From: Spirosoma fluviale
GTDB taxonomy: Bacteria > Bacteroidota > Bacteroidia > Cytophagales > Spirosomataceae
NCBI RefSeq assembly: GCF_900230225.1
Contig: NZ_OCNH01000002.1
Location: forward strand, 1,367,396 to 1,431,395
Direction: 5' to 3'
Length of the DNA stretch: 64,000 nucleotides
Under the pieces are notes generated by a model. The model did not search any database. It was given only the letters and a program-made list of their open reading frames with translations, and was not told the origin of the DNA. Made by a program: the position numbers and the translations under genes. The first letter of the stretch is position 1, and each line of letters opens with the position of its first letter. This document shows positions 9,761 through 17,245 of this stretch, piece after piece.

Positions 9761-12085
9761 CTAATTCTTCCGAATAATCGTTTCAAAGCAATTGCCTGTT
9801 GGGCAAACCTTTTTACATTCCGCTGGAGCGGTGTAGGACTTGGCGTCTGTACCACAATTTGGCAGATTAACACTAATCGTATGAACTGCACCATTTGAGT
9901 TTAGTCCCGTTAGTGTATACGGTACGGAGGTAGCCCCGGCCGCTATTGTAACCGTTGTCGTGACCGATCCATCCGTAATGGTTGCCGTACCCCCGGCGGT
10001 ATTCGTCAGGCTGATTACGCCCGTAACCGTGTACTGGTTAGTCGTTGCATCACAGTCACCGCGTGTCGCTGTGATGCTAATATCGCAGTCGCAGGTTTGT
10101 ATCGTAGCCACGGCCGCAGCGCGGGTACTTTGGCAACTGGCGCTGGAAACACAGTTAACGTAATAGGTTGTCGTAGCTGCCAGGCTGGGTGTTGTAAAGC
10201 TTGATCCTGTACCCAGCGATGCGCCACCGCTTGGTCCTGCATACCAGGATAGCGTTCCTGTACAGCCCGTTGCGGTTAGCGTTACCGCACCTGGACCACA
10301 GCGGGAAGCACCAACGCCCGTAGGTTTAGCGGGAATGGCGTTGACGATTGCCCTGGCGACATCACGACCACTTTCGCACAGCCCATCCACACAACTCACA
10401 TAATAGTCTTCGGTAGCGGTTAGGCTAGGCGTCGTAAAAGTGGGGCCAGTTCCCAGAATGGTCGTGCTGGTACTCGTAGCATACCAGTGAAGCGTACCGG
10501 TCGTGCAGCCGGTAGCCTTCAGGTTCACGGAACCTGGTCCGCAACGGGGAACGTCTACGGCAGAGGGTTTGGCCGGTGTTACACAAGCGTCATCGCAGCA
10601 GCCAAATACCTTAAGCTCGTCAAGATCCCAGATTTCCTGACTTTTGTCACTGTCTGAACTTTGGTAAGCCGTGATCTCAAACTCAAAGACTGCCTCTGCC
10701 GAACCACTGGTCGTTTGAGTCGGGAAACCATCGCTACTTGAGTTGTAATTACCCCAGCCGGTAGGTGCCGGATCGCTCGAACTGGACCAAGTTGTTTTGG
10801 TGGTCGATTTAACTGATCCCGTCCAAATGATGGTACCATTCTTTTTTAACCGAACCTTGTAATATTCAGGCTGATTGTTGGTAACAAACCCTCCGCCCGA
10901 CTTTGTTTTGTTCATCGCCATCTCGCAGAAAGAGAGGCCATACAACCGACCGGCCTTTCCGGCAGGGAAGGTTATTCTTAAGATGAGTTTCCGCTCAAAG
11001 GGTGTAGAGCTATCCCAGGTACCGGTGCAAATCGAACGGTCACTAGCACAAACCGGACCATAGTCCCCACTGTTTTCGTCAGCTTTATACACCGAGTTGG
11101 AGCCACCATCTGTACGTTTGAATACGACAGAAGCGCAACCAGAATAAGAGCCACCCGAAGCCGGAATACCCGACGAGTTGTCGATTTGATTATCACTGGC
11201 GTTGTCGAAATCCCACTCAACTAATTTATTGGTTGGTGAGCAAACGGCCGGATCGCAGCAACCCTCTATGTCGACTTCATCGATTTCCCATATCTCCTGG
11301 GAGGAATTACTATCGGAGTTCTGATAAGCCGAAAGCTGGAACTCAAATTCTACCTCGGCGGTACCGTCGGTGGATTGTGTCGTAAACCCATCTGAATCTG
11401 AATTATAGCTACCCCAACCGGTGGGTGGTACTGGGTTGCTCGACGAACCCGTCCAGTCTGTTTTAGTGGTTGGTCTGGCCGATCCCGTCCAGACAACGCT
11501 CCAGGAGCCACCATTAACGCGTTTTCTCAGCCGGACGCGGTAGTTCTCGGGTCGGTTATTGTTACCAAATCCACCACTTGCTTTGGTCCGTGCCATGGCC
11601 ATCTCGCAGAAGGTAATACCCGATAGTTTACCCTTCACCCCCTTTGGGTAGGTTATGTAAACCGAAATGTACCGCTCAAAAACGGCAGCTTTGTCCCATG
11701 TGCCGGTACAGATCGACTTTTTACTCTTACAAACCGGACCATAATCCGAATCGACATCACCAGGGGTGTTGTTATACACTGAGTTGGAGCCGCCGTCAAC
11801 GCGCTTGAGCACTTTACCGACGCATCCGCTACCGCCAGAGGGAGGAATACCCGATGAGTTGTCAATCTCGTTATCGTTGGCATTGTCGAAGTTCCAGTGG
11901 GCAAAGCCAGCTGTGGACGTACAGGTTTGTGCCTGAACGCTGGTGTTGCCTACTATCAGGAGAGCAGTCAGTAGAGAGCCGCTTATCGCCAACAGGTAGT
12001 TGCTTCTCAATCGCCTGATGGCTCGGTTTAGGGGATGAATCACTCGATTCATCGCAGGAAAGTTACTCGTGGTAGATGTCGGCAT
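9761..12085 (-). CDS. Secreted protein with a tandem duplicated domain, Ig-like repeats and Cys-rich tail
   Basis: A 774-aa exported protein with a signal peptide (LLAISGSLLTALLIVGN, ending VQAQ) after a basic N-terminal extension. Residues ~55-280 and ~285-505 are two copies of one ~225-residue domain: both contain FDNA(N/S)DN.IDNSSGIP, DGGSNSVY, SICTGTWD, FCEMAM, YNS.SDGF and SQEIW(E/D)(I/L)DE, with matching cysteines. Two Ig-like repeats follow (CGPGSVNL, CGPGAVTLTATGC), then the ~105-residue domain shared with the neighbour and the tail CPTGNCFETIIRKN. The duplicated domain resembles carbohydrate-binding or jelly-roll folds only in general composition; I do not recognise it. The ATG at 12052 is an alternative start. 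A terminator follows, so the gene is probably monocistronic. Confidence 0.78.
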   Translation of the reverse strand: MPTSTTSNFPAMNRVIHPLNRAIRRLRSNYLLAISGSLLTALLIVGNTSVQAQTCTSTAGFAHWNFDNANDNEIDNSSGIPPSGGSGCVGKVLKRVDGGSNSVYNNTPGDVDSDYGPVCKSKKSICTGTWDKAAVFERYISVYITYPKGVKGKLSGITFCEMAMARTKASGGFGNNNRPENYRVRLRKRVNGGSWSVVWTGSARPTTKTDWTGSSSNPVPPTGWGSYNSDSDGFTTQSTDGTAEVEFEFQLSAYQNSDSNSSQEIWEIDEVDIEGCCDPAVCSPTNKLVEWDFDNASDNQIDNSSGIPASGGSYSGCASVVFKRTDGGSNSVYKADENSGDYGPVCASDRSICTGTWDSSTPFERKLILRITFPAGKAGRLYGLSFCEMAMNKTKSGGGFVTNNQPEYYKVRLKKNGTIIWTGSVKSTTKTTWSSSSDPAPTGWGNYNSSSDGFPTQTTSGSAEAVFEFEITAYQSSDSDKSQEIWDLDELKVFGCCDDACVTPAKPSAVDVPRCGPGSVNLKATGCTTGTLHWYATSTSTTILGTGPTFTTPSLTATEDYYVSCVDGLCESGRDVARAIVNAIPAKPTGVGASRCGPGAVTLTATGCTGTLSWYAGPSGGASLGTGSSFTTPSLAATTTYYVNCVSSASCQSTRAAAVATIQTCDCDISITATRGDCDATTNQYTVTGVISLTNTAGGTATITDGSVTTTVTIAAGATSVPYTLTGLNSNGAVHTISVNLPNCGTDAKSYTAPAECKKVCPTGNCFETIIRKN

Positions 12086-12774
12086 TGGTCGATCGTGTTT
12101 TAAATGGTAGGAACTCCGGTAATGAGTAGAGTTCGTGTTACGCCTAGAGGTTAAGTAGTGGTGGTTGTGTAAGTTCCTTTTAGTCAGTTGTTTGTGCGTT
12201 CGGTGGTAATGCTGTTTTCTGTAACTGGTAGAGAAAGAATAAAAAAATGCCTAATTAAAGGGTGCTTCCATAAAAACTGGCCTGGAAATTGTAAACACAC
12301 TTATTGGTCGTTTACCTGAAAAGCATGTTACGTCATTGATCATAGACAGACGTGCATACAGGTGGTTGATGCCGCAAATGGATACGCCTGGGTACTTCGC
12401 AAACGTGCGCGATTAGGTGAAGCCGGAGGTAAGCTGTTGTTGATTGCATAGGGCTCAGAAATTAACGTTTCGCTTATAACCCGGATGGATGCGTGTAAAC
12501 GAAACGGTAATTATTGGTACAGCAATCACCATGCGAAATGTAGACTTGCCGAAACCTGTTGATGACAAACGACATGACAAGTATGTGAACAACAACTTGT
12601 GCCTGGGCCCGGCTCTATATTAATTGGCTTTTTCGTTTACCGGAGCATTCTTACAAAAGCCTAGCCAATTATGCCAACGCGATGAAGTCCATTGACTCGC
12701 TTTAGGATGACCCTCCACTCGGGTGGTTTAGCGCGTAGATTACGAACAACTAAATCAATAAAAATCAGACCTGC
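12086..12774. other. Intergenic region between surface protein and response regulator genes
   Basis: About 690 bp without a supported gene. It should hold the promoter of the 774-aa surface protein gene (minus strand) near its left end and the 3' end of the LytTR gene near its right end. I found no good TAnnTTTG element, no strong terminator and no repeat. A short plus-strand frame at its right end is a shadow overlapping the regulator gene. Confidence 0.5.
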
Positions 12775-13461
12775 TCAAATACGGCTCAGTACCTCCTGCC
12801 GGTATTTACGGCCGATGGGGATTTTCTGCCCATTCAGATTAATATACTTTTCGGTTAGATTAACTCGGTTTACAAAGCCGAAATTTATGATAAACGACTT
12901 GTGTACCCGGCCAAAGCTCATATCCAGCTCCGGTACAATTGTATGAAGTGCCCGTTTAACGGAGTGCTTCGTATTATCCTGATAAATAATAGCGTAATTT
13001 CCTTCTGCTTCAATGTAAATGATCTTCGACAAGGGCAGTTGTAACGTTTGCCGGTGCTTCCCGATAACAGACAGCGTTTTTGATGACTCATTTTTGAAGA
13101 CGCTGGCTTTATTCTGATTTAACCGTGTTTCGAGAGCAGACACCAGCGTATAAGCATGAAATGGCTTGACCAGCAGCCCCGCGTTACTGAGTGACAGCGA
13201 TTGCCGAAGGTGGCTATCGTCGGGCTGTCCGGTAATGAAAATGATTGGGTACGTACGGGACACATCCGCGAAAAGTTGAAACGAAAGCAGCCCATCAAGT
13301 TCTACGTTAGCGATAACGGCATCGGGCGTAGAGTGATTGAGAAAATCGCTGGCTTCCTGAAGGGTAGTTACCAGAACAATGGCCGTATCGGTAAACTCCT
13401 CCAGTATCATTCGAAGTTTTAGTTGCCAGATTGGGTCAGCTTCAAGAAGTAAAATAGTCAT
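12775..13461 (-). CDS. LytTR-family response regulator with a degenerate receiver
   Basis: A 228-aa regulator with an N-terminal receiver-like domain (1-115) and a C-terminal LytTR DNA-binding domain (~135-228, with KIIYIEAEGNYAIIY and GRVHKSFIIN). The receiver keeps the acidic start (LLLEADP), the conserved Thr (FITGQ) and the Lys (LLVKPF), but the phosphoacceptor position reads VIANVELDG, so Asn52 (codon AAC on the minus strand) stands where Asp is expected. It may therefore act without phosphorylation. No histidine kinase lies next to it. Targets are unknown; the surface protein genes downstream on the same strand are candidates by position only. Confidence 0.88.
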   Translation of the reverse strand: MTILLLEADPIWQLKLRMILEEFTDTAIVLVTTLQEASDFLNHSTPDAVIANVELDGLLSFQLFADVSRTYPIIFITGQPDDSHLRQSLSLSNAGLLVKPFHAYTLVSALETRLNQNKASVFKNESSKTLSVIGKHRQTLQLPLSKIIYIEAEGNYAIIYQDNTKHSVKRALHTIVPELDMSFGRVHKSFIINFGFVNRVNLTEKYINLNGQKIPIGRKYRQEVLSRI

Positions 13462-13677
13462 TGATGGATATAAATCGTTTCTTAGTTGGATCGACTATAC
13501 TGATTCCTAAACACGGTACTTAGTATAGATGCTATCGATAGCTCTTTGCAAAAACCACACCATAGTAGCCGGAGAGGCCGCTTAACGACCTACTAATAAA
13601 GCCTCAGTTTTATTTCCTTTACCAAAACTGTACCTTGCAGAATCGGTACGACCACTAACAGGGTGCCGAACTCAGGT

Positions 13678-15183
13678 ATGAAGAATGGAGAAAATACAGC
13701 TGTTGCCGACTTGACAGCGGCAGAAAACGCTACACAAGCCCGCTCAAAGCCACAAATTAATGTTTCCTCAGAAATTGGTACACTTAGGCGTTTACTGATT
13801 CATAGCCCCGACCGGGGGCTGGGTAAGGTAGTCCCCTCAAAAGCGCAGGACTGGCTTTTTGAAGACATTGTGCATCTGGATATGATGCGCCGGGATGAAT
13901 ACGATTACTACGTTAAGATTCTGCTATATTTCCTGGACCCCGATAAAGTCCGGGGTAAAATAGCCGAACTCGGCCCCGACTCCGACCGGTCGTTTTTTAA
14001 ACCCGATCACGATGATTATTTCAAGTCGGATAAAGTTATCGATATTCAAAATCTGCTTTCCGATATCCTGGCCGATGAGGTAATCCGGACGCGCCTGATT
14101 GCGGCCATCTGCGGTATTGAGCGAACGTCGTTCAGAACCCAGCAGCAACTTGCTGACTTCGACCCGGTTGAACTGGCGAAAATCATGATATCGGGTTCGC
14201 TGCCCGACCGCAAAATGCTGTTTGCGCCACTACCAAACTTTATTTTTACGCGCGACATTGGCATTGTTATCAATGACCATATTCTGCTCAATAAACCCGC
14301 CAAACTGGCTCGAACCCGTGAGGCATTGCTAACGCAGTACATTTTCTTTAACCACCCGTTGTTTGCCGGTTACCAGGATAAGATTCTTGAAATACCGGAT
14401 AATGAACATGCCTTTCTGCTCTCCGACGCCGATTCAAAACGAGACATCACGCTCTCGACGCTGGAAGGGGGCGATGTGATGATGATTGGCAAACGCCACC
14501 TGATGATCGGGGTTAGCGAACGCACCACCTTATACGCGGCCCAGCAGGTAATGCGGTTGGTGTTTAGTAGAAATGTGGTCGATACGGTTACCATTCTGCA
14601 AATTCCCAAGAAGCGCGACTACATGCACATTGATACGGTGTTTACGCAGGTAAAACGCAATGTATGGGTGTTGCTGGGTTCGCTGGCCCGCACCGGCGAC
14701 GAAGCGAAGAAGCGCGATGTGATCCACTTTTTCGCCCCTAAAGATGTGTCGGAAGACCTGAAGATTATGCAGTTCATTAAAGGGCTGGAGCATAAACCCA
14801 TCGAAATAGAGAACCTGGAAGATCTATTGACCGATATCAGCAAGAATGATTTGGGCGCGACCGAACCTGTCCGGTTCATTTATTCGGGCAACAACGAGTT
14901 TCCTTTTGGTGCGCGTGAGCAGTGGACAGACTCCTGCAACCTGCTTGCCCTGAAAGACGGCGTGGTGGTTGGCTACGACCGCAACGAAAAAACCGCCGAA
15001 GCGTTTCGGGAGGCTGGGTTCGAGGTGATCGGCGCGGCTAAACTACTGGACCGTTTCGAGCGGGGCCAGTCCTCTCCGGAAACTATCGAGAATACGTTCA
15101 TCATGCTGCCGTCTGCCGAGCTGAGCCGGGCACGGGGTGGTTCCCATTGTATGAGCCTACCGTTGCTGCGGGATGAGGTGTGA
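13678..15183 (+). CDS. Arginine deiminase-family amidinohydrolase
   Basis: The ATG at 13678 gives 501 aa; a GTG five codons upstream is an alternative. Guanidino-group-modifying superfamily motifs are in order: IGTLRRLLIHSPDRG, FTRDIGIVI, LEGGDVMMIG, HIDTVFTQ (active-site His) and SHCMSLPLLRDEV (catalytic Cys491). These fit arginine deiminase, which converts arginine to citrulline and ammonia in the cytoplasm. The protein is about 90 residues longer than a typical bacterial deiminase, the extra length lying in the N-terminal half. The next gene, ctlX, would take the citrulline on to ornithine. A weak TAnnTTGC element at 13631-13638 could be its promoter. A related citrulline-forming or arginine dihydrolase-type enzyme cannot be excluded. 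Confidence 0.82.
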   Translation: MKNGENTAVADLTAAENATQARSKPQINVSSEIGTLRRLLIHSPDRGLGKVVPSKAQDWLFEDIVHLDMMRRDEYDYYVKILLYFLDPDKVRGKIAELGPDSDRSFFKPDHDDYFKSDKVIDIQNLLSDILADEVIRTRLIAAICGIERTSFRTQQQLADFDPVELAKIMISGSLPDRKMLFAPLPNFIFTRDIGIVINDHILLNKPAKLARTREALLTQYIFFNHPLFAGYQDKILEIPDNEHAFLLSDADSKRDITLSTLEGGDVMMIGKRHLMIGVSERTTLYAAQQVMRLVFSRNVVDTVTILQIPKKRDYMHIDTVFTQVKRNVWVLLGSLARTGDEAKKRDVIHFFAPKDVSEDLKIMQFIKGLEHKPIEIENLEDLLTDISKNDLGATEPVRFIYSGNNEFPFGAREQWTDSCNLLALKDGVVVGYDRNEKTAEAFREAGFEVIGAAKLLDRFERGQSSPETIENTFIMLPSAELSRARGGSHCMSLPLLRDEV

Positions 15184-15351
15184 GAAAGTCGAAGATGATT
15201 CGATCATTAAGCAAGTCATTGGACAAACAAGACTTTGGCGTTAATTTGCTGTTATGTAATTGGTAGCACGTAGTATTTATACACTTACATCTCAATGTGT
15301 GCAACCTGTAGTACTTATCTACCTGCAGACTTACAACTTACAACTCATTAT

Positions 15352-16281
15352 ATGCAATCACAAGCTACTTCACGCATTCTGATGGTCCGACCGGTAAGCT
15401 TCGGGTTCAATACCGAAACTGCCGAATCAAATGCGTTTCAAAATAGTCAACTGGCCGCACAAACGAAGGATATAGCCCAGGAAACCGCCCAGCAGGAGTT
15501 CGACGAAATGGCGCGTCAACTTCGGGCTATGGGGGTCGACGTTATGGTCTATGACGATACAGAAGACCCCTACACGCCCGATTCCATTTTTCCGAACAAT
15601 TGGATTTCGTTTCACGCCAGCGGGACCGTGGTGCTGTACCCCATGCAGGCCGAAAACCGCCGTCTCGAACGCCGACAGGATATTGTTGATAACCTTAACA
15701 AAGACTACCACGTTGCCAAAATCATTGACCTGACTCACTTTGAGCAGGAGGGTAAGTTTCTGGAAGGTACCGGCAGCATGGTCCTCGACCGGATGAACCA
15801 CGTTGCCTTTGCTAGTCTGTCGCCCCGTACGCATCCCGATGTGCTGGCGGAGTTCAGTCGGCAGACGAACTACCGCATTGTGTCGTTTAGCTCTGCCGAT
15901 GCCGATGGCAAAGCAATTTATCATACCAATGTGCTCATGTGCATTGCCGATACCTTTGCCGTCGTTTGCCTGTCGGCCATTGTCGACCCGGATGATCGCC
16001 TGATGGTGCGTCAGGAACTGGAGAAGCTGAACAAGCGAATCATTGACATCTCGCTGGAGCAGATGGCCAATTTTGCCGGGAACATGCTCATGGTAATGAC
16101 CAACAAAGGTCAAAAACTGCTCGTAATGTCTACCCGCGCTTTCGAGTCGTTAACACCGAAGCAAATCGATCTGCTCGACGATTACACAACGCTGGTGCAT
16201 TTCGACCTGTCCATGATCGAAAACAATGGTGGCGGCTCCGCCCGCTGCATGATGGCAGAAATGCATTTGCCAATGAAGTGA
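15352..16281 (+). CDS. ctlX: Citrulline hydrolase CtlX-like amidinotransferase-fold enzyme
   Basis: The ATG at 15352 gives 309 aa and fits the family N terminus (ILMVRPVSFGFN); the frame extends upstream to 15295 but without family similarity. Motifs include DSIFPNNWISFH, LEGTGSMVLDR, IYHTNVLMCI and the C-terminal GGGSARCMMAEMH with catalytic Cys299. The CtlX family hydrolyses citrulline to ornithine, CO2 and ammonia. The position 168 bp after the deiminase gene supports a two-step arginine to ornithine route that bypasses carbamoyl phosphate. Substrate assignment rests on family similarity. An inverted repeat with 39-bp arms follows the stop. Confidence 0.82.
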   Translation: MQSQATSRILMVRPVSFGFNTETAESNAFQNSQLAAQTKDIAQETAQQEFDEMARQLRAMGVDVMVYDDTEDPYTPDSIFPNNWISFHASGTVVLYPMQAENRRLERRQDIVDNLNKDYHVAKIIDLTHFEQEGKFLEGTGSMVLDRMNHVAFASLSPRTHPDVLAEFSRQTNYRIVSFSSADADGKAIYHTNVLMCIADTFAVVCLSAIVDPDDRLMVRQELEKLNKRIIDISLEQMANFAGNMLMVMTNKGQKLLVMSTRAFESLTPKQIDLLDDYTTLVHFDLSMIENNGGGSARCMMAEMHLPMK

Positions 16282-16298
16282 GGAGTTGGGAGTGAGGA

Positions 16299-16389
16299 GT
16301 GAGGAGTTAGGAGCGAGGAGTTAGGAGTTGCTGACGCCAGTAGTATTCACGCGTCAGCAACTCCTCACTCCTCGCTTCTAACTCCTCAC
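16299..16389. repeat. Long inverted repeat built of GAGGAGT-type units (39-bp arms)
   Basis: Arms 16299-16337 and 16351-16389 agree at about 37 of 39 positions around a 13-nt loop. The arms are themselves made of short near-tandem units (gtgaggagttaggagcgagg), and further units extend left to about 16279, just at the ctlX stop. No U-tract follows. It separates ctlX from the MarR promoter. Confidence 0.9.
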
Positions 16390-16405
16390 TACTTTTTTCA
16401 AACCC

Positions 16406-16440
16406 TTGCTTGCACATACAAATATAATTTACTATCTTTG
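16406..16440 (+). promoter_or_regulatory. Promoter of the MarR gene with overlapping operator
   Basis: The -7 element TATCTTTG (16433-16440) matches the Bacteroidota consensus TAnnTTTG, and CTTG (16409-16412) lies 20 nt upstream as a near-consensus -33. The -33 lies inside an imperfect palindrome TTGCTTGCACATACAA (16406-16421), which recurs at 16951-16966. A repressor bound there would block the promoter. Confidence 0.7.
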
Positions 16441-16464
16441 TACCCATCATTGAGTAAGAATCTA

Positions 16465-16932
16465 ATGGACGTAGAAACAGTAGTTACCGTAGCGAAAGAG
16501 GAAAAATCAGTGACGCGGTTTAGTGCCTGCCTGTTGTTCTCTGCCAACGCACTGTCGCGGGCCATTACGGCAATTGGGGATGAGGAGTTTGGTCGCTTTG
16601 GCCTTTGTTATTCGCATGCTTACATGCTGTGCGAAGTGGTTGGCCAGCCGGGAATCACCCCATCTGAACTAAGTGAAACGCTTTACCTGACACCATCGAC
16701 CATTACACGACTGGTGGAAAAGCTGGAGCAGAAACACCTGGTCCGGCGAGAATCGGAGGGGAAGAAAACGCTGATTTATCCAACTGCCCAAGGCACTGCT
16801 CTGCAACCCGAAATCAGCGAAGCCTGGGATCGCGTTGGCGTGCGCTATTCCCAGTTGATCGGTGAAACGAACGTTTGCCAGTTAACCAGGCAAGTATTCA
16901 GCGCTGTACAGGCACTCGGCGAGGGTGCTTAA
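16465..16932 (+). CDS. MarR-family transcriptional regulator
   Basis: The ATG at 16465 gives 155 aa. The frame extends to a TTG at 16438, but that codon overlaps the -7 element, so the ATG is preferred. The product has the winged-helix signature of MarR proteins: QPGITPSELSETLYLTPSTITRLVEKLEQKHLVRRESEGKKTLIYPT, here spanning roughly residues 65-110, flanked by dimerisation helices. The same 16-bp operator-like sequence lies at its own promoter and just before the next gene, which suggests autoregulation and control of the downstream small ORF and NmrA-like reductase. The inducer is unknown; related regulators often sense phenolics or reactive electrophiles. Confidence 0.88.
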   Translation: MDVETVVTVAKEEKSVTRFSACLLFSANALSRAITAIGDEEFGRFGLCYSHAYMLCEVVGQPGITPSELSETLYLTPSTITRLVEKLEQKHLVRRESEGKKTLIYPTAQGTALQPEISEAWDRVGVRYSQLIGETNVCQLTRQVFSAVQALGEGA

Positions 16933-16950
16933 AAAAATTTACTAAAACTA

Positions 16951-16966
16951 TTGTTTGCACATACAA
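16951..16966. promoter_or_regulatory. Second MarR operator candidate
   Basis: TTGTTTGCACATACAA is identical at 15 of 16 positions to the site in the MarR promoter. It has dyad symmetry at 12 of 16 positions (TTGTnTGnnCAnACAA). It sits 18 bp past the MarR stop and 15 bp before the next start codon. Confidence 0.6.
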
Positions 16967-16981
16967 CAAAACTTGACTGCC

Positions 16982-17206
16982 ATGAAAACAAAGGAAGAAA
17001 TAAACGGAACGATCGGTGTGGTAATTGGCCACACAACGGATATAACGAAAGAGGTTTGTCAGTCACTGGCTAAGCAGGGCATTTCAACAATTGTTGTGCA
17101 AAAAGACAGTCATAACCACGACGTAGAAGAAGCCCCTGAGCAACACCACTGGTCAGGACAACCAGGCAAAGACCTGTTTTTTAACGGTTGGAAGCTGCTG
17201 TTCTGA
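16982..17206 (+). CDS. Small protein, possible remnant of a Rossmann-fold enzyme
   Basis: The ATG at 16982 gives 74 aa. The first ~40 residues (GTIGVVIGHTTDITKEVCQS, then LAKQGISTIVVQ) look like the first beta-alpha-beta unit of an NAD(P)-binding Rossmann fold, but the rest of such a fold is missing. The tail is His/Asp/Glu-rich (SHNHDVEEAPEQHH) and ends NGWKLLF. It could be a truncated reductase or a genuine small protein. It lies between the MarR gene (49-bp gap, with the second operator) and the NmrA-like gene (39-bp gap), so it is probably in the same unit. Confidence 0.5.
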   Translation: MKTKEEINGTIGVVIGHTTDITKEVCQSLAKQGISTIVVQKDSHNHDVEEAPEQHHWSGQPGKDLFFNGWKLLF

Positions 17207-17245
17207 TACACATTACACTGTACATCTCACCTACATCTTATACAC

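Noticed and set aside
15427..16113. Minus-strand frame of about 228 codons opposite ctlX
   Set aside because: The plus-strand product has the full set of family motifs and a catalytic Cys, so the antisense frame is a shadow.
16279..16389. GAGGAGT units as a CRISPR or VNTR array
   Set aside because: Units are about 7-15 bp, irregular, without spacers and arranged as one hairpin; no cas genes are nearby.
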